From: Podospora pseudocomata
Lineage: Eukaryota; Ascomycota; Sordariomycetes; Sordariales; Podosporaceae
Assembly (NCBI RefSeq): GCF_035222375.1
Contig: NC_085889.1
Span: 248,001 to 312,000 of the forward strand
Reading direction: 5' to 3'
DNA: 64,000 nt
Shown one piece after another: positions 44,099 through 55,800 of this stretch. The position numbers and the translations under genes are program-made. Positions within the stretch are counted from its first letter, which is position 1; each line of letters opens with the position of its first letter. The notes under the pieces are model-generated. The model had not been told where the DNA came from and made no database searches. It was given only the letters and a program-made list of their open reading frames with translations.

Positions 44099-45259
44099 AT
44101 GGCAGCTACCACTCTTCCTGCATTCAACACGCTCGTTGCTGAGTCTATCTCGCAACACAGTCAGATTCCACCTGAGCAAATCATCGTCCTCGACAACTCA
44201 GACAAATACTGCCCGGACGGTATCAAGACCGACCAATCTCAAGACGAAGAAGGCGAAAGCCTAGCCGCCATTTTCGGCACCATGGCCAGTCTCAACAAGG
44301 GTGCTCTCCTGGACAAGAACCTCTGCACTGGCAACGGCGGCCACTCCTTCCGCTCCGCCCTCCTGAGCGCAACAGACGAGCTCGCCAACCTCGCCCAAGG
44401 CCGCAAAGTTCGTTATGTCGAGCTCGGCCCAGAGCCATTCAAATCAAGCGTCATCATCACCCACCTCATCAGCTCGGGCGTTCAGCTCTCCCAGTACGTC
44501 GGCATCGACATCAACCCCGAGTCCGAACTCACCATGCGTGCTGCCCTCGAGCCCATCATCGGCCCCGATCGGTTTGCCTACCTCGTGGCCGACTTTTACA
44601 AGACCTCGGCCGACGACCTCCCACCTCTCCCCGGCTCTGACAAGGAAGGCGAGACCATCACAGTCATGACCAACCTCGGCTTTCAAGAAGGCAACGACCT
44701 ACCCTCCCGTCTCGGGCCCATGCTCTCCCGCCTGACGCGTCCAGGCGACCTCTTGCTGTCAGAAATGCAAGTCTTGCCATCCTCCGCCCCATCATCAGAC
44801 GCCTCCGACAGCGAAAGCGACAGCGACGTCAGCACCACCAGCATAACCGACTCCAAGCTAGTCGAGGAATTCTACCACCATCCCGAGATGCTCAAGTTTT
44901 CCTCCCTTGTCGGCAAGAAATTTGATCGGAACTTTGATCTCTCCCCCCAATCAAGTCCCAACTCCAGCTCGGAGGATGTTGGTGGTGGTGGGGCAAGCAG
45001 CAATGATTACGAGTACATTTTCCGGCTCGTCCCGCTTCAACTCTCGAATGTGGGAGAGGTGGCTGTTGCGACAACGTTGGTGTCGCTGCCGATTCCGGGG
45101 GGGAAGGGGAAGAATTATGTGCTGACGAATAGCTGCATCAAGTACACGAGGGAGCAGTTTGCCAGGGCGAGGGAGACGCAGGGGAAGTTTGGAGTCAAGG
45201 GGTGGAGGGAGACGGGTGACGGGTCGGTTGTTTTTCAGATTGCGGAGAGACGTCACTGA
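44099..45259 (+). CDS. SAM-dependent methyltransferase-like protein, EgtD-like
   Basis: A single exon of 386 aa starting MAATTLPAFNTLVAESISQH. The central region has class-I methyltransferase architecture: motif I-like RYVELGPEPFKSSVII near residue 105, an acidic strand end YVGIDINPESELTM, FAYLVADFYKT, ITVMTNLGFQEGN and PGDLLLSEMQVLP. The order resembles the histidine/dimethylallyltryptophan N-methyltransferase group (Methyltransf_33, as in EgtD and EasF). The N-terminal part is not clearly that of EgtD, so the assignment is tentative. A Ser/Asp-rich insert at about residues 225-245 and a second low-complexity insert near 285-305 are unusual. There is no signal peptide. If it acts with the DMATS gene it would methylate a prenylated indole; that is inference only. 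Confidence 0.65.
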   Translation: MAATTLPAFNTLVAESISQHSQIPPEQIIVLDNSDKYCPDGIKTDQSQDEEGESLAAIFGTMASLNKGALLDKNLCTGNGGHSFRSALLSATDELANLAQGRKVRYVELGPEPFKSSVIITHLISSGVQLSQYVGIDINPESELTMRAALEPIIGPDRFAYLVADFYKTSADDLPPLPGSDKEGETITVMTNLGFQEGNDLPSRLGPMLSRLTRPGDLLLSEMQVLPSSAPSSDASDSESDSDVSTTSITDSKLVEEFYHHPEMLKFSSLVGKKFDRNFDLSPQSSPNSSSEDVGGGGASSNDYEYIFRLVPLQLSNVGEVAVATTLVSLPIPGGKGKNYVLTNSCIKYTREQFARARETQGKFGVKGWRETGDGSVVFQIAERRH

Positions 45260-46403
45260 TTTTTTTCTGTGTTTTTTGGTGGTGTTCCTTTCTTCAGATC
45301 CTGTTTGGGATGGTTGAATCTCTCGCTGGAAGAGATGGTTTGGTGTATATGCATCAAAATCTGTAATTCAGGGGTAGATCTAGAAATACAGCTCTTTTTT
45401 CATGCCAGTCAGAACTTTAGCATGCCGTGTAAGGTGCTCATGTCAGCATTGTCTGAGCCTTCATAGAGGGGGGAGGGACAGGTAAGGGTACCATCCGTCG
45501 TCATGACTTGCATACGCGGAGTTAGGACATACGCTATGGACAAGCAAAATAGAGCCTGCGATAAAATGTCAAGGCCTAAAAGATACTCACCATGCGTCCC
45601 GAGTATCTTTCAAGGCGTGTTCGCTATCTTTTCAGGCCTCTTGACTATCTTAAAAAGACATATTAATATGTATCTCACAGGCCTAATACCTATCTTTCAA
45701 CGCCTATTAATTTCTTTTAAAAGGCATGTAAACCACTCTTAAAGCCCCTTATTCCCAGAGGTAGTCTCTACTTTTATGTCCATGACGTCCCACCCCATGC
45801 CGATCTCTCCGCTATCTGCATCGGTAAGGCCCGCTGCCGCCCTCCCGCCCCTTATACGGAAGGTAAAGCCGTTGGTGACCAACACCCTCCTCAACCTCAG
45901 TGCAACCCGAGCATAAATCAAGCTTAGATCTCAATCAAAGGTTCTGTCACGCCCTGGGCCGAGATAATCTCGAACACAATATCCCGGAAAGTCAATGCTG
46001 TCATCCCGTCGATCACCTTCACGTGGTGAGTTGGAATACGAACTGCACCGCCAGCAGACATGGAAAAAATATCGTTACTTTTGTTACAAATCACCACACC
46101 TAGCCGAATAAATACACTAATCAAACACATATAGAAGCAAAGCAGCCAAAAATGAACCACTCCCCCTCCCTACCAACCACCCAGCCAATCTCATCTCATG
46201 GTATCACATCACTTTTTCATCCCCACATTCATCTCCCGTCCCCATCCCCAGCCAATATCCTAAATATACCAACCAAAGCCATCCTTCCAACCCCCCCTCC
46301 CCCCCCTTCCCAGTTCCCAGTCACCCAATGCCATATCCCTCCCCCATATTCCATATCATCCCACATTACATCCCTGCCCCCACCCACTCACCATTACATA
46401 AAA
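45260..46403. other. 1.1 kb intergenic with minisatellite and possible gene remnant
   Basis: Convergent 3' region of the methyltransferase and CWH43. It contains minisatellite array 2. A minus-strand frame at 45924-46160 has a protein-like C-terminal half (SAGGAVRIPTHHVKVIDGMT) that may be a gene fragment. The right part is C/A-rich low-complexity DNA giving spurious Pro/Ser frames. Confidence 0.45.
45562..45750. repeat. 20-22-bp degenerate minisatellite, array 2
   Basis: About nine tandem imperfect units of the same consensus as the arrays around the transposon (for example CTATCTTTCAACGCCTATTAA-like units), non-coding, 3.6 kb beyond array 1. Confidence 0.78.
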
Positions 46404-49400
46404 TTAAAAGTTATAGTACCTCGGCTCATCAAACACATGATACCGGTGCCCCCTAACTCCCTCCCCTCTAAATATCCTCGGGAACCTCCACCCCTCTGGC
46501 ACCTCATGCTCCTCCACCCGTCTATCCCTTACATCCTCCGGCACACCCCAAGCAAACTTGCTGTCCTCCTCCGAGTTGGGAACCACAAACTTGGCCACCT
46601 GCAACTCGGTATCGGTGATGGTGCTCCTGCTCACACGGGCATAACCCGTCCTCCGGAGACCCTTGAACAAAATGTACTCGCACCAGCGGTCCCAGTCCGT
46701 CTTGTCCACGTCGTGCATGCCGCTCTCGTCGGAGACATACGTGTTGTAATTGCCCTTGAGGGGCTCCGTAACGAGGTAAGACAACAAAACGCTGGGGCGG
46801 TTGGTGCTGCCCATGAGCTTGGAGAGATACTCTGACTGGAGACGACGGTCCTCGGGGTCCTCTTCCTGGCCAGAGTGGAAGACAAAGACGTCGACGAGGG
46901 TTCCGTAGACGTCAAGAGTGGCGTGAATGGCAGGAGCCAGCTCGCCGACCGGGCTGGGAAGGAGGTGATGGGTTGAGTTGACAATGGGGAACTTGGACAA
47001 CAGAGCCGCGCCCCAGGTGTGCTTGTTGGGACCTGGACCATAGTCGACGTACATTCCAAGGTCTTCAGCAAGGAACTGAGTGGTGTCACGGTTGCCCATG
47101 ATGACGCGCTGCAGATCAGACTCCAACAAACCAATCACATCAACCTCCATCTCCTTGATAAGATCGCGCATGCGATACTCGGAAGACCACATGTCGTTGT
47201 CGAGAGAGAAGTGAATCGTCCAGATGCCAGCCGTGAAAAGGCGGTCCTTGGCATGGTAAGGCTTGTAGTCGTTGGTAGGGAAGCGCAGGAAGTTGGCGGA
47301 GAGGAACAAGAGGTTGAGAACACCAAGAACGCCAAAATGATACTTCCTGTGGTGAGTGTTGACAGGACGGATGACACCAACCTTTTTCTTGCTGCTGCTG
47401 TTGTTTTTGGCCTGTTGGGAAATGAGATCAAAGAGCCCAATGCCGAGTGCCAGCATCATGGTGATCATGATCCAGTCAGTATGCTCCCGAACCAGCGGGC
47501 CACCAGGCACAAAGGCATAGGCGACAACCCAGACGTGGAAGAGAACCAAGAAATTGTAGATGAGGAAGCCGAGACCAAAAGTGGCCGCAGGGCTCTTCTT
47601 GGCAGCGTTGCCAATCATGGGAACAGCGATGGCCATGAGGTAGGCAGCCAAAGTCAAGCCACCGTAGTAACCACGCCATTGCTCATAGAGAGTAAGGTAG
47701 GCAGCACCAATGCAGCCCAGACCGTATGCAGTCCAGCTCGTGGCAAAACCAGGTCGGAGGACGCCGATGAGAATACCAGCAGTCGTGGCAGCGATTGTGT
47801 ACCAGCCATGGACATTGGAAACAGGTCCTCGGATCGGATAACCATCCCAAACCCAGAGGATCATGGTGCTGGTGTCAGAGAGAAGGGAATGCAGACCGAA
47901 GAACAGACCGCCAATTCCGATAGCAGACAGAACAGACGATCCACTCTTCTTCTCGGTCGTGTTGCCACCCTGGTGAGGGCCACGTCGAGTGAACCTCAGG
48001 GCGGCAAGAATAGCAAGGAAGAGACCAGTGGCGTTCCAGCCACCGTTCTCAGCATGCATGATGGGCCAGATGGGATTGTTTGTGTACCAAGCAAACTTGG
48101 CAACAGACGACATGAGCAGACCAATGGTCCACGCAAGGATGCGAGCCTCAAGTCTGGTGGGCTGCACAGAGTCCGAATACCAGGTAGCAGCCCAGCTGAG
48201 ACAACCCATGGAGACGCCAAAGCCAACAGTAAAGAGCCGGTAAACAGGGTCCTTGACCAGATAGGCGAGAAGACCAGCGAGTGACAGAAGGTGAGTAATG
48301 CGCTGGTTGCTAACGATGAAAGAGCGCAACGGCCTGATGGCAAGCAGGAAAGGCGAAATAGTGGTCATGACGAGGGCCTCATAGCCGGAGATGCCCATGT
48401 GCCACAAGGGAAAGTCTATCGACGTGTCAGCTACATGGTAGTACCAAAATCTTCCAAAAGTACTTACACCAGATGACCACACCCAAGCTGGTCAAGATGG
48501 ACCAGAACACAAACTGTCATTGGTTAGATGGGCACTCATAAGCGCATTGTGGACACCACTTACGCCATGGTAAACATCAGCTGCAATGTCGAGGAACTCG
48601 CCAAAGCGGAATCCGGCAGAATAGACACCACCAGTGGCCTGTTCCTTCCTAGGCGCATTGTTAGCTTACGGTGGGGGCTGAACGGTACATAAGACAGGCT
48701 TACTCCTTTTCAAGCACAGCAGTGGGCACAGAAGAATGGTTGACTCTGCTAACTGTTTTAGAACCAGCCTTTTGACATAACATTTGGTCTTGGATATTGT
48801 ACAAGCCCATTGTACAAATGGGTTGAGGCTATCTTGGGAGCCATTGGACGTACCCCTTGCTCGCGCCCTTCACATCCCGGATTGTGATCTCGAGCGAGTC
48901 AAAGTCCAGAGCAGTCACGGCGTCAAAGGACACATCGAGGACAATCAAGGCCCATTCGAAGAAAGCGTAGATGGTGTACGCTACACGCGTTAGTGTCAGA
49001 CATTTCCGTTCCGATTGGACATGACCTACCTCCCGCAACACGGTGAACCTTGTGTTGGATGAAAAAGTACACCAACGGCACCAGAGTACCGAAGAAAGCG
49101 CCCGCAATGTATTTCCTGTACTTGATCGCTTTGGCATTCGGGGGACTGAGCGCAATGCAGCCGGTTGTCCACGGAATCGTAAAGACAATGTACGAGATCA
49201 TAAGAATATCGTGCCAGTCATGGTCGTCGGTAGACGTGATGTAGGTCCACCCGCCGCATGTGAGAGTTCGGATGATGCCGGACCATCCGATCAGCTTCGG
49301 TAGCGTTCGGCCGGGCTTCGCGGTCAACAGATACCATAACCCGACGAGAGCAAATCGAGGACCTGATGATGGTAGGCTCGGTGTCAGTGCCGAGCCGGAC

Positions 49401-49783
49401 TGACCAGCCAAGGGAGAGAGGCCGTGGGCACATACCGGAGGTAATGGCAATGAACAGCATGAAGATGGACCGTTCAGGATAACGGTCACCAATGGTGGCC
49501 GACACAGAAGGGAACCATTCTTGCGGATAGCCGTACCACTCGTTCTGGACAATCTTGTGGTAGTGAAGAGCAGACCCAATGACGAGGGCGCTCAAGAAAG
49601 CCACTGGGATCCGGAGGAGCCGGGAATGGTCAGCAAAAACAAATGCTCCGTCCGATAAGGTGAATCAGGTTACACACAGGAGGCAGCGACAGTGTGCGAC
49701 CAGCTCACCCACTGGCCATTAAAAGACAGGACGACGCCTGCGTCCTTGTCCTTGTAGGAGCGGGACGACGACGACGACGCCAT
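46404..49783 (-). CDS. CWH43: Cwh43, GPI-anchor ceramide remodelling protein
   Basis: The model has eight minus-strand exons, 49783-49678, 49603-49436, 49362-49030, 48980-48854, 48745-48704, 48648-48564, 48513-48468 and 48415-46404, giving 972 aa. All junctions keep the frame. The N-terminal FRAG1/DRAM-like membrane domain shows the motifs [20 protein letters not shown] and [12 protein letters not shown]. The middle is a long polytopic membrane region. The C-terminal soluble domain is endonuclease/exonuclease/phosphatase-like ([45 protein letters not shown]), as in yeast Cwh43, which swaps diacylglycerol for ceramide on GPI anchors in the ER/Golgi. The fifth exon is a 42-nt microexon ([13 protein letters not shown]). 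The length is normal. It is divergent from UTP6. Confidence 0.93.
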
Positions 49784-50370
49784 TGTGGCCGTGTCCGTGT
49801 CGACGCCGCGCGGGGTTCCGGACGAGGGTTCAAGCTCAGGCCAGGCCAAGGGCAGGGCAAGGGCAGAGGATCCGATAAGACGTGTGTGTTTGGTTGGGAG
49901 ATGGGATCAAGAGCTGGGATACATCGCCGTGGGCAGTAGCAGTCAGTGTCTGCAGAAAAGAACAGATGGAGGAGAAGGGAAGAAAAGTCACAGCTTGGTC
50001 TTGGCCCAACAGTTGCTGTGCATCGAGAGACGAAGGGAAGGATCGAATTGGACGAGATGGCGAGACAACACCAAGAGCGCCAGAAACCTCGGCGCGATCC
50101 GCATTCAGAGAAATCCACAGGCGCCAAGCCGTTAACCCGACTGCATGGCCCCTGCAGCCACGGTGAGCCTCGGTGAGCCACAGGCAGAGCCCAGGTGAAC
50201 AGGGCCCCACTAAAAAGTTCAACACCAGCCCACGGCAACAAAGCTCCCACCATTCCACTTCTCAGAACATCTCCAAGCTTTGCGTGATCCACCCAGCACT
50301 GCAACTGCACCGTCGTTTCCTTATCGCAACCAACCCAGCGCATTTCAGACCTGTTTTATAATCCATAACC
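49784..50370. other. Divergent promoter, CWH43 and UTP6
   Basis: A 587-bp gap between two divergent core genes. GC-rich with no TATA-like element. Frames crossing it are patternless. Confidence 0.55.
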
Positions 50371-51681
50371 ATGGGTGGCGCCGCAGAAAAGGCCCGCTTC
50401 TACCTCGAGCGAGCAGCTCCCGAGCTCCGCGAGTTTGAAGAAAAAGAGATCTTCACCAAGGTACATCCCCCCGTCGCCTCTAGCTCTGTCACTTTCTTTT
50501 CAATGCGCTGACCTCCCAAACTCCAGGAGGAAATCCGCTCCCTCGTCGTCAAACGCTCCGACTACGAGCATCTCATCCTCTCCCCTGGTACCAAACCAAC
50601 CGACTTCCTCTCCTACATCTCCTGGGAAACCTCCCTCGACCGCCTCCGCGCCAAACGCTGCGCCCGCCTCAAAATCCGCAACTCCTCCTCCCACGCCTCC
50701 CAGGCACGCACCTTCAACATTTTCGAGCGCGCCGTCAACAAGCACCCGGGCTCCCTGCAGCTCTGGTTCGCCTACCTCGACTTCGCCGCCAGCGTCAAGG
50801 CCACAAAACGATGGAACCGCATCGCTACCCGTGCCATCCGCCTTCACCCGTCCGAGTCATCTCTTTGGGCTCTGGCTGGCCGTAGAGCCGCCAAGGCGGG
50901 GGATATGGAAAAAGCCCGGGCGCATTACTTGAGAGGGTGCCGGTTTTGCACCACGGAGCCAGACCTTTGGGTGGACTACGCCAGGTGTGAGATGGAGTGG
51001 CTGCAGAAGATTGAGGCGAAGAAGGCTGGGAAGGGGGTTAGAAAGGGGGTTAATCCTGTCGAGGCGATCAAGGACACGGAAACGCTGCAAGAGGGGGATG
51101 TTATCGAATTTGACGAGGAGGATAGCGAGGATGAGGACATGGACGGCGAGTTGATGCTTCCTGATCCGGATGCCGAGGGTGCGGATGGGAAGCCAAAGAA
51201 GAAGAAGGTCATGACAGAGGAGGAGACCAGGAAGATTGAGCAGAGCCCTGCGCTGAGTGGAGCGATACCAATGGCCATCTTCGACATAGCACGGAAGCAA
51301 CAGTTCTTCGGGGCGAGGGCGGCCGAGATGTTTGTCGACATGTTTGCGCAATTTGGCGGGGTGTCATCGCAGGAGAGGATTGTGGGGCATGTGCTGGGTG
51401 CGATGCAGGAGCTGTATCCTGGCCATGCTTGCACTGTCAGCTGCTGGATTAGACAGCCGGTTGTGGGTGTGAACGCGTTGAGTGTGGAGTTCCCCAAGGC
51501 GCTCAGGGAAGTGCTGGCGAGGCTGAAGAAGGGTCTGGAAGAGACAAACGACAAGAAGGCATTGGTAGAAAAGATGGTGAGCTGGTTCGACGGGGTTTTG
51601 GCCGTCGAGGGATTGGACGAGGGGATTAAGATGGTGTTGCAGCACACAAAGGGGTCGTTGGAACAGCAGGTTGCGAATTGA
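50371..51681 (+). CDS. UTP6: U3 snoRNP protein Utp6 (HAT repeats)
   Basis: The model has two exons, 50371-50460 and 50527-51681, giving 414 aa. The 66-nt intron has a GTACAT donor, GCTGAC branch and CAG acceptor. The N-terminus KARFYLERAAPELREFEEKE and the following KRSDYEHLILSPG are diagnostic of Utp6. HAT/TPR-like repeats follow (ARTFNIFERAVNKHPGSLQL, LWVDYARCEMEWLQK). The middle has an acidic and then basic low-complexity linker (EFDEEDSEDEDMDGE, KPKKKKV). Utp6 belongs to the SSU processome (UtpB) for 18S pre-rRNA processing in the nucleolus. Shorter C-terminally than budding-yeast HAT-rich forms but in line with filamentous ascomycetes. Confidence 0.92.
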
Positions 51682-51859
51682 TACCCAGATAACATGATAA
51701 TGGAATTACAACTAGAGGTCGATGTCTTTACCGGGGTAAGGGTCATGATTTTCGCGCTCAAACTGTTTTGCCTCGTACCCCGCAAACAACTTTTGGTCGA
51801 TGACTATGTCAGGGTCCGAAGATCGACTGGTGTTTCACCATGCAAGAGAAGCTACGGCC
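51682..51859. other. Convergent intergenic region
   Basis: 178 bp between the UTP6 and EVE-gene stop codons. 3' UTRs only. Confidence 0.6.
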
Positions 51860-52861
51860 TCACCTTCTCTCGGCAATCGCCATGAGAAACTTCCACTCGG
51901 AAGCCGAGACCTTGCTGACGCTCAGCCTCGACTGCTTGATCATTTGCATCTTGTCCAAAGGCCCCCCGGGCGCGCCCAGTTCCCTGAGTTCTTTCAGCGT
52001 AATCGGCTTGTTGAACTTTTCGTGGAATTTGACGTGAACAACGCTCCATTTGGGGTCGGAGGGCTTGGACTTTGGGTCGTAGTATGGCGCTTTGGGGTCG
52101 TGAGCAGACACTATCCAACACGTTAGTAAAGAGACCCTCGATAGAACACATTTGCCGTGAGCAACCTACGATCAGGCGAGTGCTCCTTTACAATCTCCAT
52201 CGTCCCCACGATCCCAGGCTCCTTGCAGTTGGAGTGGTAAAAGAAGGCCAAGTCACCCTTCTTCATGGCTCGAAGGTTGTTGCGGGCAGCGTAATTGCGG
52301 ATGCCTGGTGAGATGTTAGAAGGAGAATAAATGGGAGACAACGGGAAGAGATCAGCATACCATCCCACGGCTCTGGCTCTGTCTTGGCCGCCAGGTCGTC
52401 AATCGAAAATTTGACATCAACACCGTTCTCATACCGAGACTCGGGCTCGGCTTTGAGAAGCCAATAGTTTTTTTCTTCGGACTCATCCGGGGCAGGAGAG
52501 GATGAAGCTTCTTCAACCTCCTCCCTTTTGACGGCCTTTTTGGTTGCTTTTTTGGCTGGTGGTGAGGACTTATTAACCACAGGCTCTGTTTCCTGTTTTG
52601 AGGTCCTTGTTTTCTTGGTGGATGGCTCGTCCTGAGCAGGATGTGAGCACGTTTGTGGTCCACTGATGATCAGATAATCACAAGCCGAGAAGGGAAACCA
52701 CGTACCTCTTCAGTTTTGATAGCTGCCTTTGAGGCCTTCTCATTCTTCACAGCTTTGGACTCAGTCTCATCCTCCGTCCTTTGCAGACGCATTGAACGCC
52801 GGCGCGGCTCAGGAACTGCCACGGCTGGCTCTTCAGCATGGGTAGACTTTCTCTTTGGCAT
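51860..52861 (-). CDS. EVE-domain protein (thymocyte nuclear protein 1-like)
   Basis: The model has four minus-strand exons, 52861-52706, 52631-52361, 52304-52170 and 52110-51860, giving 270 aa. The N-terminal ~110 residues are Lys/Glu-rich and disordered, with basic stretches suited to nuclear import ([28 protein letters not shown]). The EVE domain starts at [20 protein letters not shown] and continues with [31 protein letters not shown], a [18 protein letters not shown] block and the C-terminal [15 protein letters not shown]. In other organisms EVE domains bind modified bases in DNA or RNA. The fungal role is not established. All introns are in phase with standard ends. Confidence 0.92.
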
Positions 52862-55800
52862 TTTGGATGCTGCTGACGCAAACCGGACGGCTTCAAAACC
52901 TGAAATATTCACTTTGGTTGTATGTGATGAAGGGGGACGGTCAGATCTGATTGGAAATTTACATGGTCGTTGAGAGAGACCAGGCCCCTGCCAAGCCAAG
53001 GATAGCCACCAGGGAGCGCACGCGACACGCGACGTTGCCCAGCCCTTTGGAACCATGGACTTTTGCTCCACGAACTTATCAATCTCTTAGTTTATGCTTG
53101 ATTTATATTCTGAAAGTCATTTGGTATTGAGAACTCATAACCAAATGACATGGCCACTCAATATTCTAGTTAATGGTGGGTGCAAATTGATCTGGCTGGT
53201 TTTGAGGATGAAGGGTTGCCCTCCACAGAGCGGGTCTTGACGCCCGGGATGCGACTCCCGAAGAGGATCCCCGACACCATCGGCCCGGGCCGAATTCAAT
53301 CCCCGGGCATTGGGAGTCCGCGATATCTTGAGGAAGAGGAGAGTTTTCTCCGGCAAGGTACATGCCTCAACTACTTTTATGAAATACCTGACATTTTCCT
53401 CGCTGGAAATGATCGTCTTCCCAATGACAACAGGTACCCGCCGCTGCCCCTGCCCAAGGCAAAGTGACAATGATATTGTGAATCTGGGGTTGTTCTGCAG
53501 TGGGTAATCACGTCCCCTGGGCCACAAGTCCACAGAGCAAGCAAGGCAGGCAGGCAATCACGTCCTCTGAGGGGTTCCAGGAACGAAGTGCCGACGTGGG
53601 ATCTGACGTGTCGTCAAAGAGGCGGATGTCACCAATGGAATGCATTCCCCCACGGATGGGAACAGCTGGTAGAACGAGCCCATCGTTGCTTTTCGCTAGG
53701 TGCCCCGGGGCACTCCGGTTATTTGGACAGAATCAACAGTCGTCGAGATGAAATATCAGGATGGCCGATATACTGTTTGTATCATCACCACGACTTTGTT
53801 TCATCCAAGTTCTGACGCTTGGGTCGACTTTTTCTGTGTTTCCCTGATGAGCACAAATCATTGCTTGAGCATTAGTTCACAAGCCCTGCGATATTGACTT
53901 GGTGAGTTGGTGAGTTGGTGACTTGACAGGTGTGGCTGCCCGAAGGCTTGGTTGTGGCCCTTGACGGCAGATAAGAATGAGCACCTCGCGGACAAAGCGG
54001 GATCTTTCAGATTCGATATTCGACGAGTGCCTTGGGTGCGTAGAGAGCCCTGGTCTTCCTACATCGCCGCGCTGTGGTTGTTTGGATGGCACGATGGCTG
54101 GACACAGCGGCCGGAGAACAGGGGTCCGTGGAGGATTGACGAAACAAGCGGCCGGGGTTGATTGATCACCATTGCTGCCGAGCACACCAGGCCCTACCAT
54201 TACCATACAACAGTGATTTCGGGCCACAAATCTTTGATGAAAATCAAGGACAAATAGAAGTGATGAATAAGGCCACGAAACATAGCAGGTCGGCCAGTGG
54301 GTGTAAATGTGGTGGTAAGCGTGCCGTGACCCAAGAAGCACCTCAGCCAAACCGAATGTGGGGGAGGGGGCGAGGAGGGGGGAAAAGCCACGGGGGACTA
54401 CGAAGAGCCAAAAAAAAAGAGCACTTTGACGAGTCAACAACTTATGTAGTGTACCACCTCGCTGGAAAGAGAAACAATACAAGGCACGGGAGCGAAATCT
54501 TTGTGACTGTGGACATGCAATCAAGACGCAGTAAGGAAAAAGTTCGGAGTGGATGGGACAGGCTGCCCGGATCTACCGTCAAGGAGAAGAGGGGAGGGGG
54601 AACCTGGAATGGGAAAGGGGGGGTCAGATAGGTAGGTGGTGACGACCAAGAATCACATCAACGCTATGGACACCCACGCCCGGCCACAATCTGTGTCTTG
54701 CTCTTGTGCCTCGTGGGAAACACAAAAAAAAAGACGGAAGAATGGAGGACGAGGACGGGGACGAGGACTGGGACAGAGGTACCAAAAGCATTTGAGTTTG
54801 GCTGGGCTGGGGTGGTGGAGGTGTTCGATGCCCTGTCAAATGGTCTGCTGGTCGGAGAATTTTTAGTGCCTGGCTGTAAAAGTGACTTTGGTGCTGAAGG
54901 TCAACCGACAATAAAATGGCCAACTGCCCACCTCCCCCCTTCGTTTCCTTTCCTGCTTCATTTCCCGTCTCATTTTTGCCCTTTTTTTCTTCCCCTTCCC
55001 ACCGTCTGGATTGTTTTACAGCGTTGTTGCTGATTCTGCTGCCATATGAACAAGGCGTTGCTATCATTCTTCAAGTCCCTTTGCCCCAGAACGGACCCAG
55101 CGCTGTTAGTGCAAACGGCCAGTGGGAGCAGCACAAGAATAACAAGATGACAACGACAACATTTCCAGCGACACGTGGGGGGTTTGGGAAACTGAGGGAG
55201 AGGGAATGAGAAACGATGTCATCATCACCAGATTCTCGACTACGACCAGCACTGGATGGATTGACGAGCATGGGCTCATTAGGGGTGGGAGGACCACCCA
55301 GGGCGGGCAGGCCAGGATCACCTCCACGACCCCAATCCACTTCGCTCAAATCCGGGGCCCTGGGAAACGGCCTGAATGAGACAGGACTGGGCCATCAAAC
55401 ATGCGACAACCTCCTCTGCTGGCAGTTCGACAACTGCAAGAGAGAAAGGGAATGAGCATGGCTGTTGTCATTTTCAGGCTGGAATGTGCGGCAAAACAGG
55501 CACCAGACGACTGCTGGGCCAAGTCCAAGTCATGCGGTGATTATCGGCGGGGCAGCAATGCGGGAGGTGCGGCGGTCTGTCGGCGGTCAAGCGAGTCGCC
55601 AAATCTAGGCGCCGGTACATCTTGGGCGTCGGCAATGAGGACTCTTTCAATTCTGGCGACACTCTTCATACGGATTTCTCCTCATTTGTGTGACTTTTTT
55701 CCGTCACCGAGTGCTGCTCTTTGGGTTTGACTGTGGAGCGATTGGCTGCTGGTCGGGCCAAAGCCCATCCACCCATTATCAGCATCTCTGTCCCATCATG

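Noticed and set aside
46152-46835. 227-codon plus-strand frame
   Set aside because: It is Pro/Ser low-complexity sequence at its left end and antisense to the well-supported CWH43 C-terminus.
47019-48284. 421-codon plus-strand frame
   Set aside because: It is the antisense shadow of the CWH43 coding exon, with no motif of its own.
53135-53557. tRNA-like GAATTCAATCC in a GC-rich hairpin
   Set aside because: The T-arm-like part is present, but there is no matching D-arm, anticodon stem or acceptor stem of tRNA size.
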